Part shown: positions 1 to 8,513 of the stretch, piece by piece
Layout of the letters: each line of letters starts with the position of its first letter
How positions within the stretch are numbered: position 1 is the stretch's first letter
Source of the DNA: Streptomyces sp. C10-9-1
GTDB lineage: Bacteria > Actinomycetota > Actinomycetes > Streptomycetales > Streptomycetaceae
DNA: 64,000 nt
Direction: 5' to 3'
NCBI RefSeq assembly: GCF_024497955.1
Contig: NZ_JANHKP010000009.1
Location: 186,001-250,000 of the forward strand
Position numbers and translations under genes: made by a program
The notes under the pieces: generated by a model
Seen by the model: the letters and a program-made list of their open reading frames with translations, nothing else
Told to the model about the DNA's origin: nothing
Databases searched by the model: none

Positions 1-677
1 AGACCGAGCAGATCCGGGCCCACGGAGCGCGGCTGGACGTGGTGCCCGGCGACCGCGAGGCCACCGCCGCGGCCGCCCGGGCGGCCGCCGGCCGGCCAGG
101 CGTCTTCTACGCGAGCCACGTATACAACCCGTACTTCCTGCACGGCACCAAGACCTATGTGTACGAGCTCTGGGAGGACCTGGGCGGCACCCTGCCGGAG
201 ACGCTCGTCCTCCCCGTGGGCAACGGCACCCTGCTGCTCGGCGCCTCCCTCGCGGTCGGGGAGCTGCGCGCCCACGGGCTGATCGGCACCGCACCGGCCC
301 TGGTGGGCGTGCAGGCGGAGGCGGTCGCCCCGCTGGCCGCCGCCCACCGGGCGGGAGCGGTGGACCTGATCGCGCCCCGCGGTGCGGCCGGTGACGGGGC
401 GGGCGCCTCCGCCGCCCCGGCGACCGTCGCCGAGGGCATCGCCGTCGCCGCGCCGCCGCGGGCCCGTCAGATCCTGCGCGCGGTACGGGAGTCGGGGGGC
501 GCGATCCTGACCGTCCCGGAGGACGCCGTCCGCGCCGCCCAGCGCGACCTCGCCCGCCGAGGGCTGTTCGTGGAGGCCACCGCCGCGGCCTGCTGGGCCG
601 CCGCGGGCAGCTGGAAGGGCCGCACGGCGGTGGTGCCGCTGTGCGGAGCGGGCGCGAAGTCCGGCCTCGCCGGCTGA
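1..677 (+). CDS. PLP-dependent fold-type II enzyme, C-terminal part
   Basis: The reading frame is already open at base 3, so the N-terminus with the PLP lysine lies outside the window. The visible part has the glycine-rich phosphate-binding loop VLPVGNGT (near residue 70 of the visible part) and a TVAEGIAV segment. Both are typical of the threonine synthase, cysteine synthase and diaminopropionate ammonia-lyase group. Such enzymes perform beta- or gamma-elimination/replacement on amino acids in the cytoplasm. It lies next to an amino-acid-based biosynthetic operon on the other strand and could contribute to it, but an unrelated DUF389 gene separates them. The exact reaction cannot be told from this fragment. 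Confidence 0.7.
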   Translation, partial: TEQIRAHGARLDVVPGDREATAAAARAAAGRPGVFYASHVYNPYFLHGTKTYVYELWEDLGGTLPETLVLPVGNGTLLLGASLAVGELRAHGLIGTAPALVGVQAEAVAPLAAAHRAGAVDLIAPRGAAGDGAGASAAPATVAEGIAVAAPPRARQILRAVRESGGAILTVPEDAVRAAQRDLARRGLFVEATAAACWAAAGSWKGRTAVVPLCGAGAKSGLAG

Positions 678-763
678 GCGGCCGGTGCGGCGAGGGGGCC
701 GTGCGGGGGCCGCGGGCGCCGGGTCCCCGTGTCGCACCGGCGGGCCCGTTCCGGCCGTGATAC

Positions 764-1774
764 GTGAAAGGGATGCTCAGCGGAGTCCGCAACCGTGTCC
801 TGCCCGCCTCACAGCGCCGCTCACTGGAAGAGCTGTCGGACGACCTCGACCTGTCGTCCGGGGACACGAGGGCGAAGCGGTCCGCGTTCTGGACCATGCT
901 GACCCTGTCCGCGGTCATCGCCGCCGGAGGAGTGATCACGGACTCCACCGCGACCGTGATCGGCGCCATGATCATCGCTCCGCTGTCCACCCCGATCATG
1001 AGCATCGCCGTCGGGTCGGTGATGAGCCGCCGGACCGGCTCGATCAGGACCGTCCTCGCCTCCTGCCTCCTGGTGATCGCCATCGGGGCCCTGCTGTCCA
1101 TCGTGCTGCCGGAGAACTACGACCTGCTCTCCAACAGCCAGATCTCCTCCCGCACCTCCCCCGGGCTGATGGACCTGATCGCCGCCCTGGCGACCGGCTT
1201 CGCCGGCGCCGTGGCGCTCGCCCGCCGCGACGTGGCCGCCGTCCTGCCCGGGGTGGCCATCGCGATCTCCCTGGTCCCGCCCCTGGTGGTGGCCGGGGTG
1301 TGCCTCAGCCACGGCGAGGTGTGGCTGGCGCTCGGCGCGGTGCTGCTGTTCGTGTCCAACCTGTTCGCCCTGATCTTCGGCGGCATCGTGGTCTTCGCGA
1401 CCCTGGGCTACGGCGCGGAGCCCACCGCCGGCAGGCGCCGGCCCCGGCGCACCGTGTACGTGGCGATGAGCCTGCTGTTCGCCGTGGTCTTCGTACCTCT
1501 GGCCGCCAACACCGCGCTCACCCTGCTGATCAACACCTGGACCGCCCGCGCCAAGACCCAGGCCGAGCTGTGGCTCTCGGACGACCCCGGAGCCACGGTC
1601 ACCCAGGTGAGCGCCGCCTCCAGGACCCTCTACATCCAGGTCCGCACCAAGGACGACCTCCCGCCGGTGGACGGCCTGCTGGAGCGGCTGGAAGGCCAGA
1701 TCCCCAACGGCATCCCGGTGGTGGTGGAGTCCACCCGCGGCAGGCGGGTCGAGGTCGGGCGGGTGGGCCAGTAG
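764..1774 (+). CDS. DUF389 family membrane protein
   Basis: A 336-residue integral membrane protein. The segment DSTATVIGAMIIAPLSTP, followed by several hydrophobic helices (residues about 45-260), is the hallmark of DUF389 (TIGR00341-type) proteins, whose function is not established. The C-terminal ~70 residues are soluble. The start is GTG at 764; an in-frame ATG at 773 is an alternative. It runs convergently with the carrier-protein operon and is separated from it by a tandem repeat, so it is probably not part of that operon. Confidence 0.85.
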   Translation: MKGMLSGVRNRVLPASQRRSLEELSDDLDLSSGDTRAKRSAFWTMLTLSAVIAAGGVITDSTATVIGAMIIAPLSTPIMSIAVGSVMSRRTGSIRTVLASCLLVIAIGALLSIVLPENYDLLSNSQISSRTSPGLMDLIAALATGFAGAVALARRDVAAVLPGVAIAISLVPPLVVAGVCLSHGEVWLALGAVLLFVSNLFALIFGGIVVFATLGYGAEPTAGRRRPRRTVYVAMSLLFAVVFVPLAANTALTLLINTWTARAKTQAELWLSDDPGATVTQVSAASRTLYIQVRTKDDLPPVDGLLERLEGQIPNGIPVVVESTRGRRVEVGRVGQ

Positions 1775-1795
1775 CGAGGCCGGGAGCGGGCGGCG

Positions 1796-1890
1796 CCCCG
1801 GCGCCGGGCGGGACGCCGGTGCCGCGGGGCCGGGCGGGACGCCGGTGCCCCGGCGCCGGGCGGGACGCCGGTGCCGCGGGGCCGGGCGCG
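1796..1890. repeat. 26-bp GC-rich tandem repeat
   Basis: Copies of a 26-bp unit beginning CGGGCGGGACGCCGGTGCC start at 1805, 1831 and 1857. Copies 1 and 3 are identical over 26 bp, copy 2 differs in its last bases, and partial copies flank the array. It sits between the convergent ends of the DUF389 gene and the FAH-fold gene, where it may act in transcription termination or be a variable-number repeat. Confidence 0.85.
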
Positions 1891-1965
1891 CCCGCGGCGG
1901 CCTTCGCGACCGGCCACCGCGGGCGGGAGGGCACCGGATTCCGGCGGCGCCCACCGGGGGGGTGC

Positions 1966-2871
1966 TCAGGCGGGGCGGCCCGGGGAGACGTGGCGCACCG
2001 TGTTGGCGAAGGCGACGCCGTGGCTCTTGACGTCGATGGCGATCCGGTCGCCGTCGGCGATGCGGAAGCCCTCGTGGAAGCTCGCCTCGTCGGCGCCCAG
2101 GAGGACGTAGTTGACCAGGCCGGGACGGCGCACCGCGGGGAACGAGAACAGGTGCTCCACCATGTCCGGCACCCGGAAGTACAGGGCGTCCGAGCCGCAG
2201 TCGAAGCTCCCGCTCCAGGCGGCCGCACCGTCCCGCTCGATGGTGACCCGGCCGGTCACCGAGCGGGGCGGTTCGCCCAGGAACAGCCAGGGGGCCAGCG
2301 CGGTGTCGCACAGCTTGCAGTACGGGTTGTAGCCGGGGTCCCTGCGGTGCAGGCCGATGTCGCACAGGTCGTTGCCGAAGGTGTAGCCCGCGTAGTGCGG
2401 CCTGCCGTCGGCGTCGTTGACGTAGACGAGGGCCACCTCCGGCTCCTCGATCAGCGCGACCGGCTCGGCGGGGACGTGCAGTGCCTCCCCCGGCATCCGC
2501 ACCCAGTCGCCGAAGCCCTTGAAGAACCACTTGGGCGGCGTGAAGTCCCCGTCCTCAGGGGCGCTGAGACCGCCCCACTTCTTCTTGTGCGTGCCCATGA
2601 ACCCGCTCAGCAGGGCATGGCCGGAGGCCGTGGGCAGCAGCGGCGGCAGCGGACGCACCTCCGGGTCCCCGGCGGTGACGGTGACGCTCCCGGCGCCGTC
2701 GGTGAGCGCGGCGCGCAGGGCGGCCTCCGAGGCGCCGGCGGCGACGACGGCCGCCGCCAGCTGCCCGTCGGCCACCGGGTGGAGGGTCTGCGGCGCACCC
2801 GGCTCGGGCAGCCCGAAGCCGACATGGCGCGCACCCCGGTAGGTGGCCTCGAAGAGGGTCGGGACAGACAT
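1966..2871 (-). CDS. FAH-superfamily protein, AraD1/GguC-like
   Basis: A 301-residue protein whose C-terminal two thirds match the fumarylacetoacetate hydrolase fold as seen in the AraD1/GguC group. An acidic PEVALVYV strand is followed by GYTFGNDLCDI, a middle strand SGSFDCGSDALYF, the LVNYVLLGADEASF turn and GFRIADGDRIAI. Such enzymes hydrolyse, decarboxylate or dehydrate 2-oxo acids with a divalent metal. It is the last gene of the minus-strand carrier-protein operon, 25 bp after the aminotransferase, and may remodel a keto-acid intermediate. The substrate is unknown. Confidence 0.65.
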   Translation of the reverse strand: MSVPTLFEATYRGARHVGFGLPEPGAPQTLHPVADGQLAAAVVAAGASEAALRAALTDGAGSVTVTAGDPEVRPLPPLLPTASGHALLSGFMGTHKKKWGGLSAPEDGDFTPPKWFFKGFGDWVRMPGEALHVPAEPVALIEEPEVALVYVNDADGRPHYAGYTFGNDLCDIGLHRRDPGYNPYCKLCDTALAPWLFLGEPPRSVTGRVTIERDGAAAWSGSFDCGSDALYFRVPDMVEHLFSFPAVRRPGLVNYVLLGADEASFHEGFRIADGDRIAIDVKSHGVAFANTVRHVSPGRPA

Positions 2872-2896
2872 GGGAAGGGCCTCCTTGGCCTCGTGG

Positions 2897-4213
2897 TCAG
2901 AACTGGCGGGCGGGAGCGGTGCCGTGGCGGTGCGGGTGGGGCCGCGCGCCGGTGAGGTCGGACAGCGCGTCGCCGACCCACTCGACCGCCTGCCGGATCC
3001 AGGGCAGCGCGAGCGGGTCCGGCGCGTCGAGCGCGGCCGTGCGCTGCGCGTCGGAGTCGCCGTACAGGCGGCTGGTGGCGGCCCGGATCCGCAGGAGCCG
3101 TCCCTGCTCCCCGAACGCGCCGGCCGGGAGCACCCCTATGCCGTGGCGCTCGCCGAGGAACCGGGCCAGGTCCTCGCCGCCCTCCACACCGCGGGTCCGG
3201 GCGAGCCGGTCCCGGAGCGGCTCGAAGTCCGGGTACAGGTAGCAGGTCGCGCGGACGGGCGCGAGGAGCGCCCCGGCCGCGGTGAAGCGCTCGGCGACCG
3301 CGCGCGCCACCGCCCCGTGCAGCCGGCGCCCGGCCGCGATGCGCTCGGTGATCTCCGGTGGCTCGCCGAAGGCGTAGGCGGCGGCCGCCTGCACGGGTGC
3401 CGGCGGACTCGACCAGATCTGGCTGGCGACGGAGACGAGCCGGGTGTGCAGGGCACGGCCGGTGTCGCTGTCGGGCAGCCGGGCCACTCCGGTGCGCCAT
3501 CCGCCCACCGCCAGGTTCTTGGTCAGGCCGGTGGTCACGACGGTGCGTTCGGGAGCGTGCCGGGCAGGGGAACCGGCCGGCGCCGAGGTGTCGAAGAGCA
3601 GGTCGCCGTAGATCTCGTCGGAGACGATCACCAGGTCGAGGTCGCGGGCCGCCGCGGCCAGGCGCCGCAGCGTGCCGGGCGAGGCGACGGTGCCGGTCGG
3701 GTTGTCCGGCACGGTCACCACCACGGCGCGGGGGTCCCGGCCCGCGGCGCGGGCCGCGGTGACCGCCTCGCGCAGCCGCTCCGGATCCGGCACCCCGCCC
3801 TCGCCCGGCAGGATCGGCACGGGCAGCGGACGCGCTCCGGCGAGCCGGGCGTGCGCCGCGTAGCTCACCCAGCTCGGCACGGGCACGACCACGTCGCCGC
3901 CGAGGGCGAGCAGCAGGGCGAACAGCAGCGGCTTGCTGCCGGGCCCGGCCACGACGAGCCCCGGGTCGACGGCCAGGCCCCGCCTCGCCCAGTAGCCGGC
4001 GGCGGCGGCGCGCAGGGCCTCGCTGCCGGGCACGGGGCCGTACGCGTTGTCGTCCGCGGCGGCGGCGAGCCTGTCCCGCAGGGCGGGAAGCACGGGAAGG
4101 CCGATCTCCCCGCTCGCCATCGGCAGGACGCGCTCCCCCGCCCGGCGCCTGCGGGCGAGGGCTTCGTCGGCGGCGAGGGTCGCCGACATGGGGACCGCTG
4201 TGAACTCGGGCAT
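2897..4213 (-). CDS. PLP-dependent aminotransferase, class I/II (fold type I)
   Basis: 438 residues. Visible signatures are NAYGPVPGS near residue 56, VPDNPTGT near 168, VSDEIYGD near 198, the PLP lysine in TTGLTKNL (K232) and the following GGWRTG. These define an aspartate-aminotransferase-type enzyme that transfers an amino group between an amino acid and a 2-oxo acid or aldehyde. In the carrier-protein operon it could aminate the semialdehyde made by the LysY-like reductase, a step done by a class-III enzyme (LysJ) in the classical pathway, or act on the released product. It follows the ligase gene with a 31-bp gap. Confidence 0.85.
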   Translation of the reverse strand: MPEFTAVPMSATLAADEALARRRRAGERVLPMASGEIGLPVLPALRDRLAAAADDNAYGPVPGSEALRAAAAGYWARRGLAVDPGLVVAGPGSKPLLFALLLALGGDVVVPVPSWVSYAAHARLAGARPLPVPILPGEGGVPDPERLREAVTAARAAGRDPRAVVVTVPDNPTGTVASPGTLRRLAAAARDLDLVIVSDEIYGDLLFDTSAPAGSPARHAPERTVVTTGLTKNLAVGGWRTGVARLPDSDTGRALHTRLVSVASQIWSSPPAPVQAAAAYAFGEPPEITERIAAGRRLHGAVARAVAERFTAAGALLAPVRATCYLYPDFEPLRDRLARTRGVEGGEDLARFLGERHGIGVLPAGAFGEQGRLLRIRAATSRLYGDSDAQRTAALDAPDPLALPWIRQAVEWVGDALSDLTGARPHPHRHGTAPARQF

Positions 4214-4244
4214 GTCCAGCTCCAGGGTGAAGGGCTCGGGGCCG

Positions 4245-5936
4245 TCAGCCGGCCGTCGGGGCGTACCGCTGCCGCAGCTCCGCCTTGCGGACCTTTCCGG
4301 TCAGCGTCTTGGGCAGGGCGGGCAGCAGCTCCACCCGGTCCGGCAGGAAGCCGGAGTCGTGCCCCGACTCCCGGAGATGGGAGCGGACCTCGTCGAGCGA
4401 GGGCCCCTCGGCCCCGTGCGGCACGACCACGGCGCAGATCTCCGTCCCGCCGCGGTCCGCCCCGCACGGCAGCCCCACCAGGGCCGCCTCGACGGCCTTC
4501 GGGTGGCTGCCGATGACGGCCTCCAGCTCCGTCATGGGGGCCACCCGTCCGTCGCGGACGATCGCGTCGCGGGCGCGGCCGACGATCCGGATGCCGCCGC
4601 TGCCGTCGTCCCGCGCGAGGTCCCCGGTGTCGAACCAGCCGTCCGCGCCGAACTCCGCCGCGAACGCCTCCTCCCGCCGGTAGTAGCCGAGGGCCAGCGA
4701 GGCGCCGCGCACCCTGAGCCGGCCGACGGGGGTGCCCGTGGCGTCGGTTCCCGTGGGGTCGATGCGGGTCTGCATGGCGTCGATGGGGCTCCCGTTGCTC
4801 TCCGCCGCCCGGAGTTCGGGATCCTCCGGACGGGTCATGGTCACCGGCCCGTTCTCGGACATGCCCCACAGCGAGTAGGTGCGCGCGCCGAGCGTTTCGT
4901 GGACCTCGTCGGCCAGCGCCTTCAGCACCGGTGCGGAGCCGATGACCACGTGGCGCAGCGTGCTCGTGTCCCGGCGGGCGGACCGCTGCGAGGCGGCCAC
5001 GTCCGCGAGGGTGGCGGGCGGGCCGTACAGGAGCGTGGCCCCGTAGCGCTCCACGAGGTCCAGGAGCGCCTCGTTCCTGCGCACGTCCTGGAAGGCCACC
5101 GTGCCGCCGAGCATGACACCGGCGAGCACGCCCTGGGCGAAGCCCGAGTAGTGCACGAGCGGCGTGGAGACGGCGGCGACCCAGTCGTCGCCGAGCCCGA
5201 AGGCGTCGGCATAGCCGCGCACCGCCGAGTGGACCGTGTTCTGGCTGTGCAGCACGCCCTTGGACTCCCCGGTGGTGCCGGAGGTGAACAGGACCACGAA
5301 GGGCTCGTCCGCGGTGAGCGCCGGGCCCTGCGGCCCGGGGCCCGCGTGCGCCTCGCGCTCCTCGGCCACGCAGTGGGCATGGAAGGAGAGCGCCCCCTCG
5401 GGCACCGGCCCGTCCACGACCAGCACGTGGTCGAGCGAGGGGAGTTCGCCCCGCAGCCCGGTGACGATCCGCGCCAGGGGCGTGCCCGCCCACTGGGGGA
5501 GCGTGACGCACACCCGGGCCCCGGTGAGGCCGAGGCGGTGCCGCAGCTCGCTCTCCGGGCAGATCGGGGAGATCGGGCAGATGACGGCGCCGATGCGCAT
5601 GCAGGCGAACATCAGCGGGACCGTCTCCCACCGGTTGGGCAGCTGCACGGCGACGACGTCGCCGCGGCGCACCCCGAGGTCGCCCAGGGCCAGGGCGAAG
5701 CGCTCCGTCAGCCGGGCGAGCTCGGCGTAGGTGAGGGTGTCGGTGCGGGACTCGGCGACACGGCGGCCCGCGACGGCGAGCTTGTGCGGGCGCTCCCGCG
5801 CCTGGCGGAGGAGGTCGTCGAGGAAGGTCTCCTCGCGCCACCAGCCGCGGCGCCGGTACTCCGCCGCCCGCTCCTCGGCGGACGCGGCCGCCGCCTCGGC
5901 GTGCACGCTCGCGGAGGGTCCGCCGGCCCGGCTCAT
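4245..5936 (-). CDS. Adenylate-forming acyl/aryl-CoA ligase (ANL family)
   Basis: 563 residues with the core motifs of the ANL superfamily: the P-loop FTSGTTGESKG (about residue 220), LWGMSENGP (A5 region), DGWFDTGDL (A7 region) and the C-terminal catalytic lysine in LPKTLTGKVRK. It should activate a carboxylic acid as an acyl-AMP and pass it to CoA, a carrier or an amine. Its start codon overlaps the stop of the upstream dehydrogenase gene by 4 bp, so the two are translationally coupled. The N-terminal segment with GWWREETFLDD resembles cyclohexane- or aryl-carboxylate ligases, but substrate residues cannot be read with confidence. Confidence 0.85.
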   Translation of the reverse strand: MSRAGGPSASVHAEAAAASAEERAAEYRRRGWWREETFLDDLLRQARERPHKLAVAGRRVAESRTDTLTYAELARLTERFALALGDLGVRRGDVVAVQLPNRWETVPLMFACMRIGAVICPISPICPESELRHRLGLTGARVCVTLPQWAGTPLARIVTGLRGELPSLDHVLVVDGPVPEGALSFHAHCVAEEREAHAGPGPQGPALTADEPFVVLFTSGTTGESKGVLHSQNTVHSAVRGYADAFGLGDDWVAAVSTPLVHYSGFAQGVLAGVMLGGTVAFQDVRRNEALLDLVERYGATLLYGPPATLADVAASQRSARRDTSTLRHVVIGSAPVLKALADEVHETLGARTYSLWGMSENGPVTMTRPEDPELRAAESNGSPIDAMQTRIDPTGTDATGTPVGRLRVRGASLALGYYRREEAFAAEFGADGWFDTGDLARDDGSGGIRIVGRARDAIVRDGRVAPMTELEAVIGSHPKAVEAALVGLPCGADRGGTEICAVVVPHGAEGPSLDEVRSHLRESGHDSGFLPDRVELLPALPKTLTGKVRKAELRQRYAPTAG

Positions 5937-7063
5937 CGCAGTCCCCCGCGGAGGTCCTTGCGGCGGGCGTCCAGCAGTTCGGGCAGCGGGTTCCCCGCAC
6001 GCGCGGCGGCGATCTGGAGGAGGTCCCGGGTGTTGTGGCGCACCCGGTCGGCGACCCAGTCGAAGACCCAGGCCTTGCGGGCGTCCGCAGCCAGGTCGAA
6101 GGGGACGACCCGGGTGACGGCCAGGGCGGCCGAGGCCGCGCCGCCGATGTTGGCGATCACACCGGGGACCAGGGTGGAGCCCGAGGCCGCGATCTTCTCC
6201 TTCGCCTCGTCGCTGGAGGCGAGGTTGGCGCCCTCGACGACCAGCCGGGCGCGCAGCCGGTGGGTGTTCTCCGCGGTGAGCGCGTACTTCTGCGCCGCGA
6301 GGACCAGCAGGTCGGCGTCGACGTCCAGCCAGGCGTCGGGCTCGCGGGACTCCGTGACGCCCTCCGGCAGCCGGGAGCGGTCGATCCGCCCGAACCGGTC
6401 CGTGACGGCCACCAGGTCGGCCACGGGAAGGCGGTCCGCAGTGAGGGTGCCGTGCACGTCGGCGACGCCGACGACGCGGTGCCCGCGGTCCTCCAGGTAG
6501 CGGGCGACGGCCCTTCCCACCGCTCCGAAGCCCTGCACCACGACGCGCGCCGAGCGGGTGCCGCCGCCTGCCTCCAGGGCGGTGACGGCGGCCACTCCGA
6601 CCCCGTGCCCGGTGCAGTCGATCAGGGGCTCGTAGTACGTCCGCCAGTCGATGGGCATGTCCGGGGCGCCCAGCCGGTAGCGCGGGTCGTAGCCGGCCTC
6701 GTCGAAGAAGACGGCGCGGTCGGCCGGGGTGACCCCCATGTCGATCCCGAGGTGGATGCCGCCGTGCAGCAGCGGCTTGACGGTGCGGCCGAAGGTGCGG
6801 AAGGTCGCCTCCCGGTCGGTGCCGTCGGAGGCGATGCCCGCCTTGGCCCCTCCGATGCGCAGCCCCGCGAGGGTGAACTTGTCGGTCATGTCGCGGGCGA
6901 GCCCGGCGACCTCCTCCTCGGTGACGCCGGGGGTCATCCGGGTGCCGCCCATCGCGAGGCCGTCGACCAGGGTGTCGACGACCACCCAGCCCTTGAGGCT
7001 GCCGCCGCTGCCGTTCAGGTGCACGGTGAAAGCGGGTTCCTGCGTACTGTCCTCGGCGCTCAT
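5933..7063 (-). CDS. Glu/Leu/Phe/Val-type amino acid dehydrogenase
   Basis: 376 residues. The N-terminal domain has GLAMGGTRMTPG, MTDKFTLAGLRIGGAKAGI with the two conserved lysines, and GIDMG. The C-terminal NAD(P) domain has VVVQGFGAVGRAVA and later VVEGANLA. Enzymes of this family reversibly convert a 2-oxo acid and ammonia to an L-amino acid. In this operon it could supply the amino-acid substrate for the carrier protein from the 2-oxo acid made by the homocitrate-synthase-like route, or deaminate an intermediate. It ends in a 4-bp overlap with the ligase gene and is separated from the amidotransferase gene by 70 bp. Confidence 0.85.
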   Translation of the reverse strand: MSAEDSTQEPAFTVHLNGSGGSLKGWVVVDTLVDGLAMGGTRMTPGVTEEEVAGLARDMTDKFTLAGLRIGGAKAGIASDGTDREATFRTFGRTVKPLLHGGIHLGIDMGVTPADRAVFFDEAGYDPRYRLGAPDMPIDWRTYYEPLIDCTGHGVGVAAVTALEAGGGTRSARVVVQGFGAVGRAVARYLEDRGHRVVGVADVHGTLTADRLPVADLVAVTDRFGRIDRSRLPEGVTESREPDAWLDVDADLLVLAAQKYALTAENTHRLRARLVVEGANLASSDEAKEKIAASGSTLVPGVIANIGGAASAALAVTRVVPFDLAADARKAWVFDWVADRVRHNTRDLLQIAAARAGNPLPELLDARRKDLRGGLR

Positions 7064-7133
7064 CGCGGGTCCTTCCGTGAGTGGGGTGGGTTCGGGGGGA
7101 GGGGGCTGCGCGCGCCCCGGGCGGGAGGCGGCG

Positions 7134-7697
7134 TCACCGGTAGAGCCGGGAGAAGCCGCGCAGGATCTCCAGCCCGTCGCTGCGGAACTCCAGATGCGCC
7201 TGGGAGCCGTGGATCCGGCCGTCGTCGGAGCGGAGGAACTCCACGGGTGCGTGCGCGGAGCGGCCGATGGAGCGGAAGCCCTCGGGAGCCTCGCGGAGGT
7301 AGAGGGTGTGCCGGTGGAAGACGGTCACCGTGGGCTTGACGTAGGTGAACAGCGGCTCCTCCGTGTCCACCTGCGCCTCGTGGCCGCCGACGCGCTGGGG
7401 GCCCTCCTCCAGCCGCCCGCCGGCCGCCACCGCCAGCAGCTGCATGCCGCCGCAGATCCCGAGCACCGGCACCCCGGCGCCCATCACGAGGTCGGTCAGC
7501 GGCCGGTAGAAGGCGGTGTCGTGGGCGCGCACCTTGGTGCCGCTCAGGACGACGGCCTGGTAGCGGCCGTCGAGGCGGGCGGGCACGGAGGCCACGTCGA
7601 CCGCATCGGTCACCGAGCCCAGCTGCTCCAGCCGGGCGCGGAGTTGTTTCAGGGACAGCGTGCCGTTGTTGACGACGAGCACTCGGGGCTGCGTCAT
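7134..7697 (-). CDS. Class I glutamine amidotransferase-like protein
   Basis: A stand-alone 187-residue GATase-1 domain. The nucleophile is Cys82 in LGICGGMQLL, and the His-x-Glu partners are H168 and E170 in GSQAHLE. The family hydrolyses glutamine to feed ammonia to a partner, or cleaves gamma-glutamyl bonds. It lies between the kinase and dehydrogenase genes of the carrier-protein operon, where classical LysW systems have a peptidase (LysK). I infer that it may release product from the carrier or provide ammonia for an amide. The sequence does not decide between these. Confidence 0.75.
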   Translation of the reverse strand: MTQPRVLVVNNGTLSLKQLRARLEQLGSVTDAVDVASVPARLDGRYQAVVLSGTKVRAHDTAFYRPLTDLVMGAGVPVLGICGGMQLLAVAAGGRLEEGPQRVGGHEAQVDTEEPLFTYVKPTVTVFHRHTLYLREAPEGFRSIGRSAHAPVEFLRSDDGRIHGSQAHLEFRSDGLEILRGFSRLYR

Positions 7698-7709
7698 GCT
7701 CGGTACTCC

Positions 7710-8513
7710 TCACGTACGGGTGATGACGGTGCCGGTGCTCCCGGCGAGCAGTTCGGTGACGGGCGCGCTGCCGATGACGACGCGGCCCACTCCGGCGTCC
7801 AGCGCCTCGCCGGCGGCACGCAGCTTCTTGCGCATGCCTCCGGTGGCCTTCCTGTCCCGGAACTCGGCGGCGGCCCGGGCGGTGATCCGGGGCACCGGTT
7901 CGCCGTCGACGAGCAGATGGGGGACGTCGGTGACGAGGACCAGGCCCCCGGCGCCGAGGGCCCCGGCGACGGCGGCGGCCGCCCGGTCGCCGTCGGTGTT
8001 CACCTCCCGGCCGGTTCCGTTGCGGGCCAGGGGGGTGACCAGGCAGGTGCGGCCCGGTGCCAGGTTCTTCAGCAGCGCGGGGTCCACGCCGGTGATCGGG
8101 CCGACCAGGTTGTCCAGCTCGACCAGCTGCCGGTCCTTCCACCACCAGCGTTCGCCCTCGCCCGCGGTCACCAGCCCGTCGCTGCCGAGGATCCGCTCCG
8201 CCGCGAGGCCCCGCCGCTCCAGGCGGCGGAGGATCTCTTCGCCCAGGCGGGCGCTGACGGTGCGGATGTCCGCGAGGACCTCCGGCGTGGTCCACCTGCT
8301 CTGGTTGCCGTACCGGTCCCGCAGGATCGCCGAGCCGTCGCGGTAGCGCGGCCTGAGCGCCTTCAGCGGCCGGGACCAGCCGTGCACGAGGACCACGGGG
8401 TGCTCCCGGGCGTGCCGGGCCAGGTCGTCCCACCAGGCTTCGGCGAGGGTCTCCAGGCAGCTGCCGCCGAGCTTGACCACGGTCGGCGGCGGTTCGGGCC
8501 TCTCTCCGTTCAC
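7710..8513 (-). CDS. LysZ-like [amino-group carrier protein]-amino acid kinase
   Basis: 267 residues of the amino acid kinase family. The start VVKLGGSCLE gives the phosphate-binding lysine and glycines, followed by VLVHGWS, the mid-domain VNTDGDRAA and the C-terminal GGMRKKLRAAGEAL. The latter is closer to LysZ than to free acetylglutamate kinase. The expected reaction is phosphorylation of the side-chain carboxylate of an amino acid whose amino group is blocked on the carrier protein. The GTG start overlaps the stop of the reductase gene by 4 bp (GTGA). Confidence 0.8.
   Translation of the reverse strand: MNGERPEPPPTVVKLGGSCLETLAEAWWDDLARHAREHPVVLVHGWSRPLKALRPRYRDGSAILRDRYGNQSRWTTPEVLADIRTVSARLGEEILRRLERRGLAAERILGSDGLVTAGEGERWWWKDRQLVELDNLVGPITGVDPALLKNLAPGRTCLVTPLARNGTGREVNTDGDRAAAAVAGALGAGGLVLVTDVPHLLVDGEPVPRITARAAAEFRDRKATGGMRKKLRAAGEALDAGVGRVVIGSAPVTELLAGSTGTVITRT

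Noticed and set aside
821..2530. 569-codon minus-strand frame across the DUF389 and FAH-fold genes
   Set aside because: Arg/Pro/Gly-rich shadow of real genes on both strands; no family features. Many similar long frames (for example 685-2955, 18213-21542, 46129-49308) were rejected for the same reason.
7134..7697. Assignment as anthranilate/PABA synthase component II
   Set aside because: The triad is right but there is no chorismate-using partner nearby and the loop sequences differ from TrpG/PabA; a carrier-operon role fits the context better.
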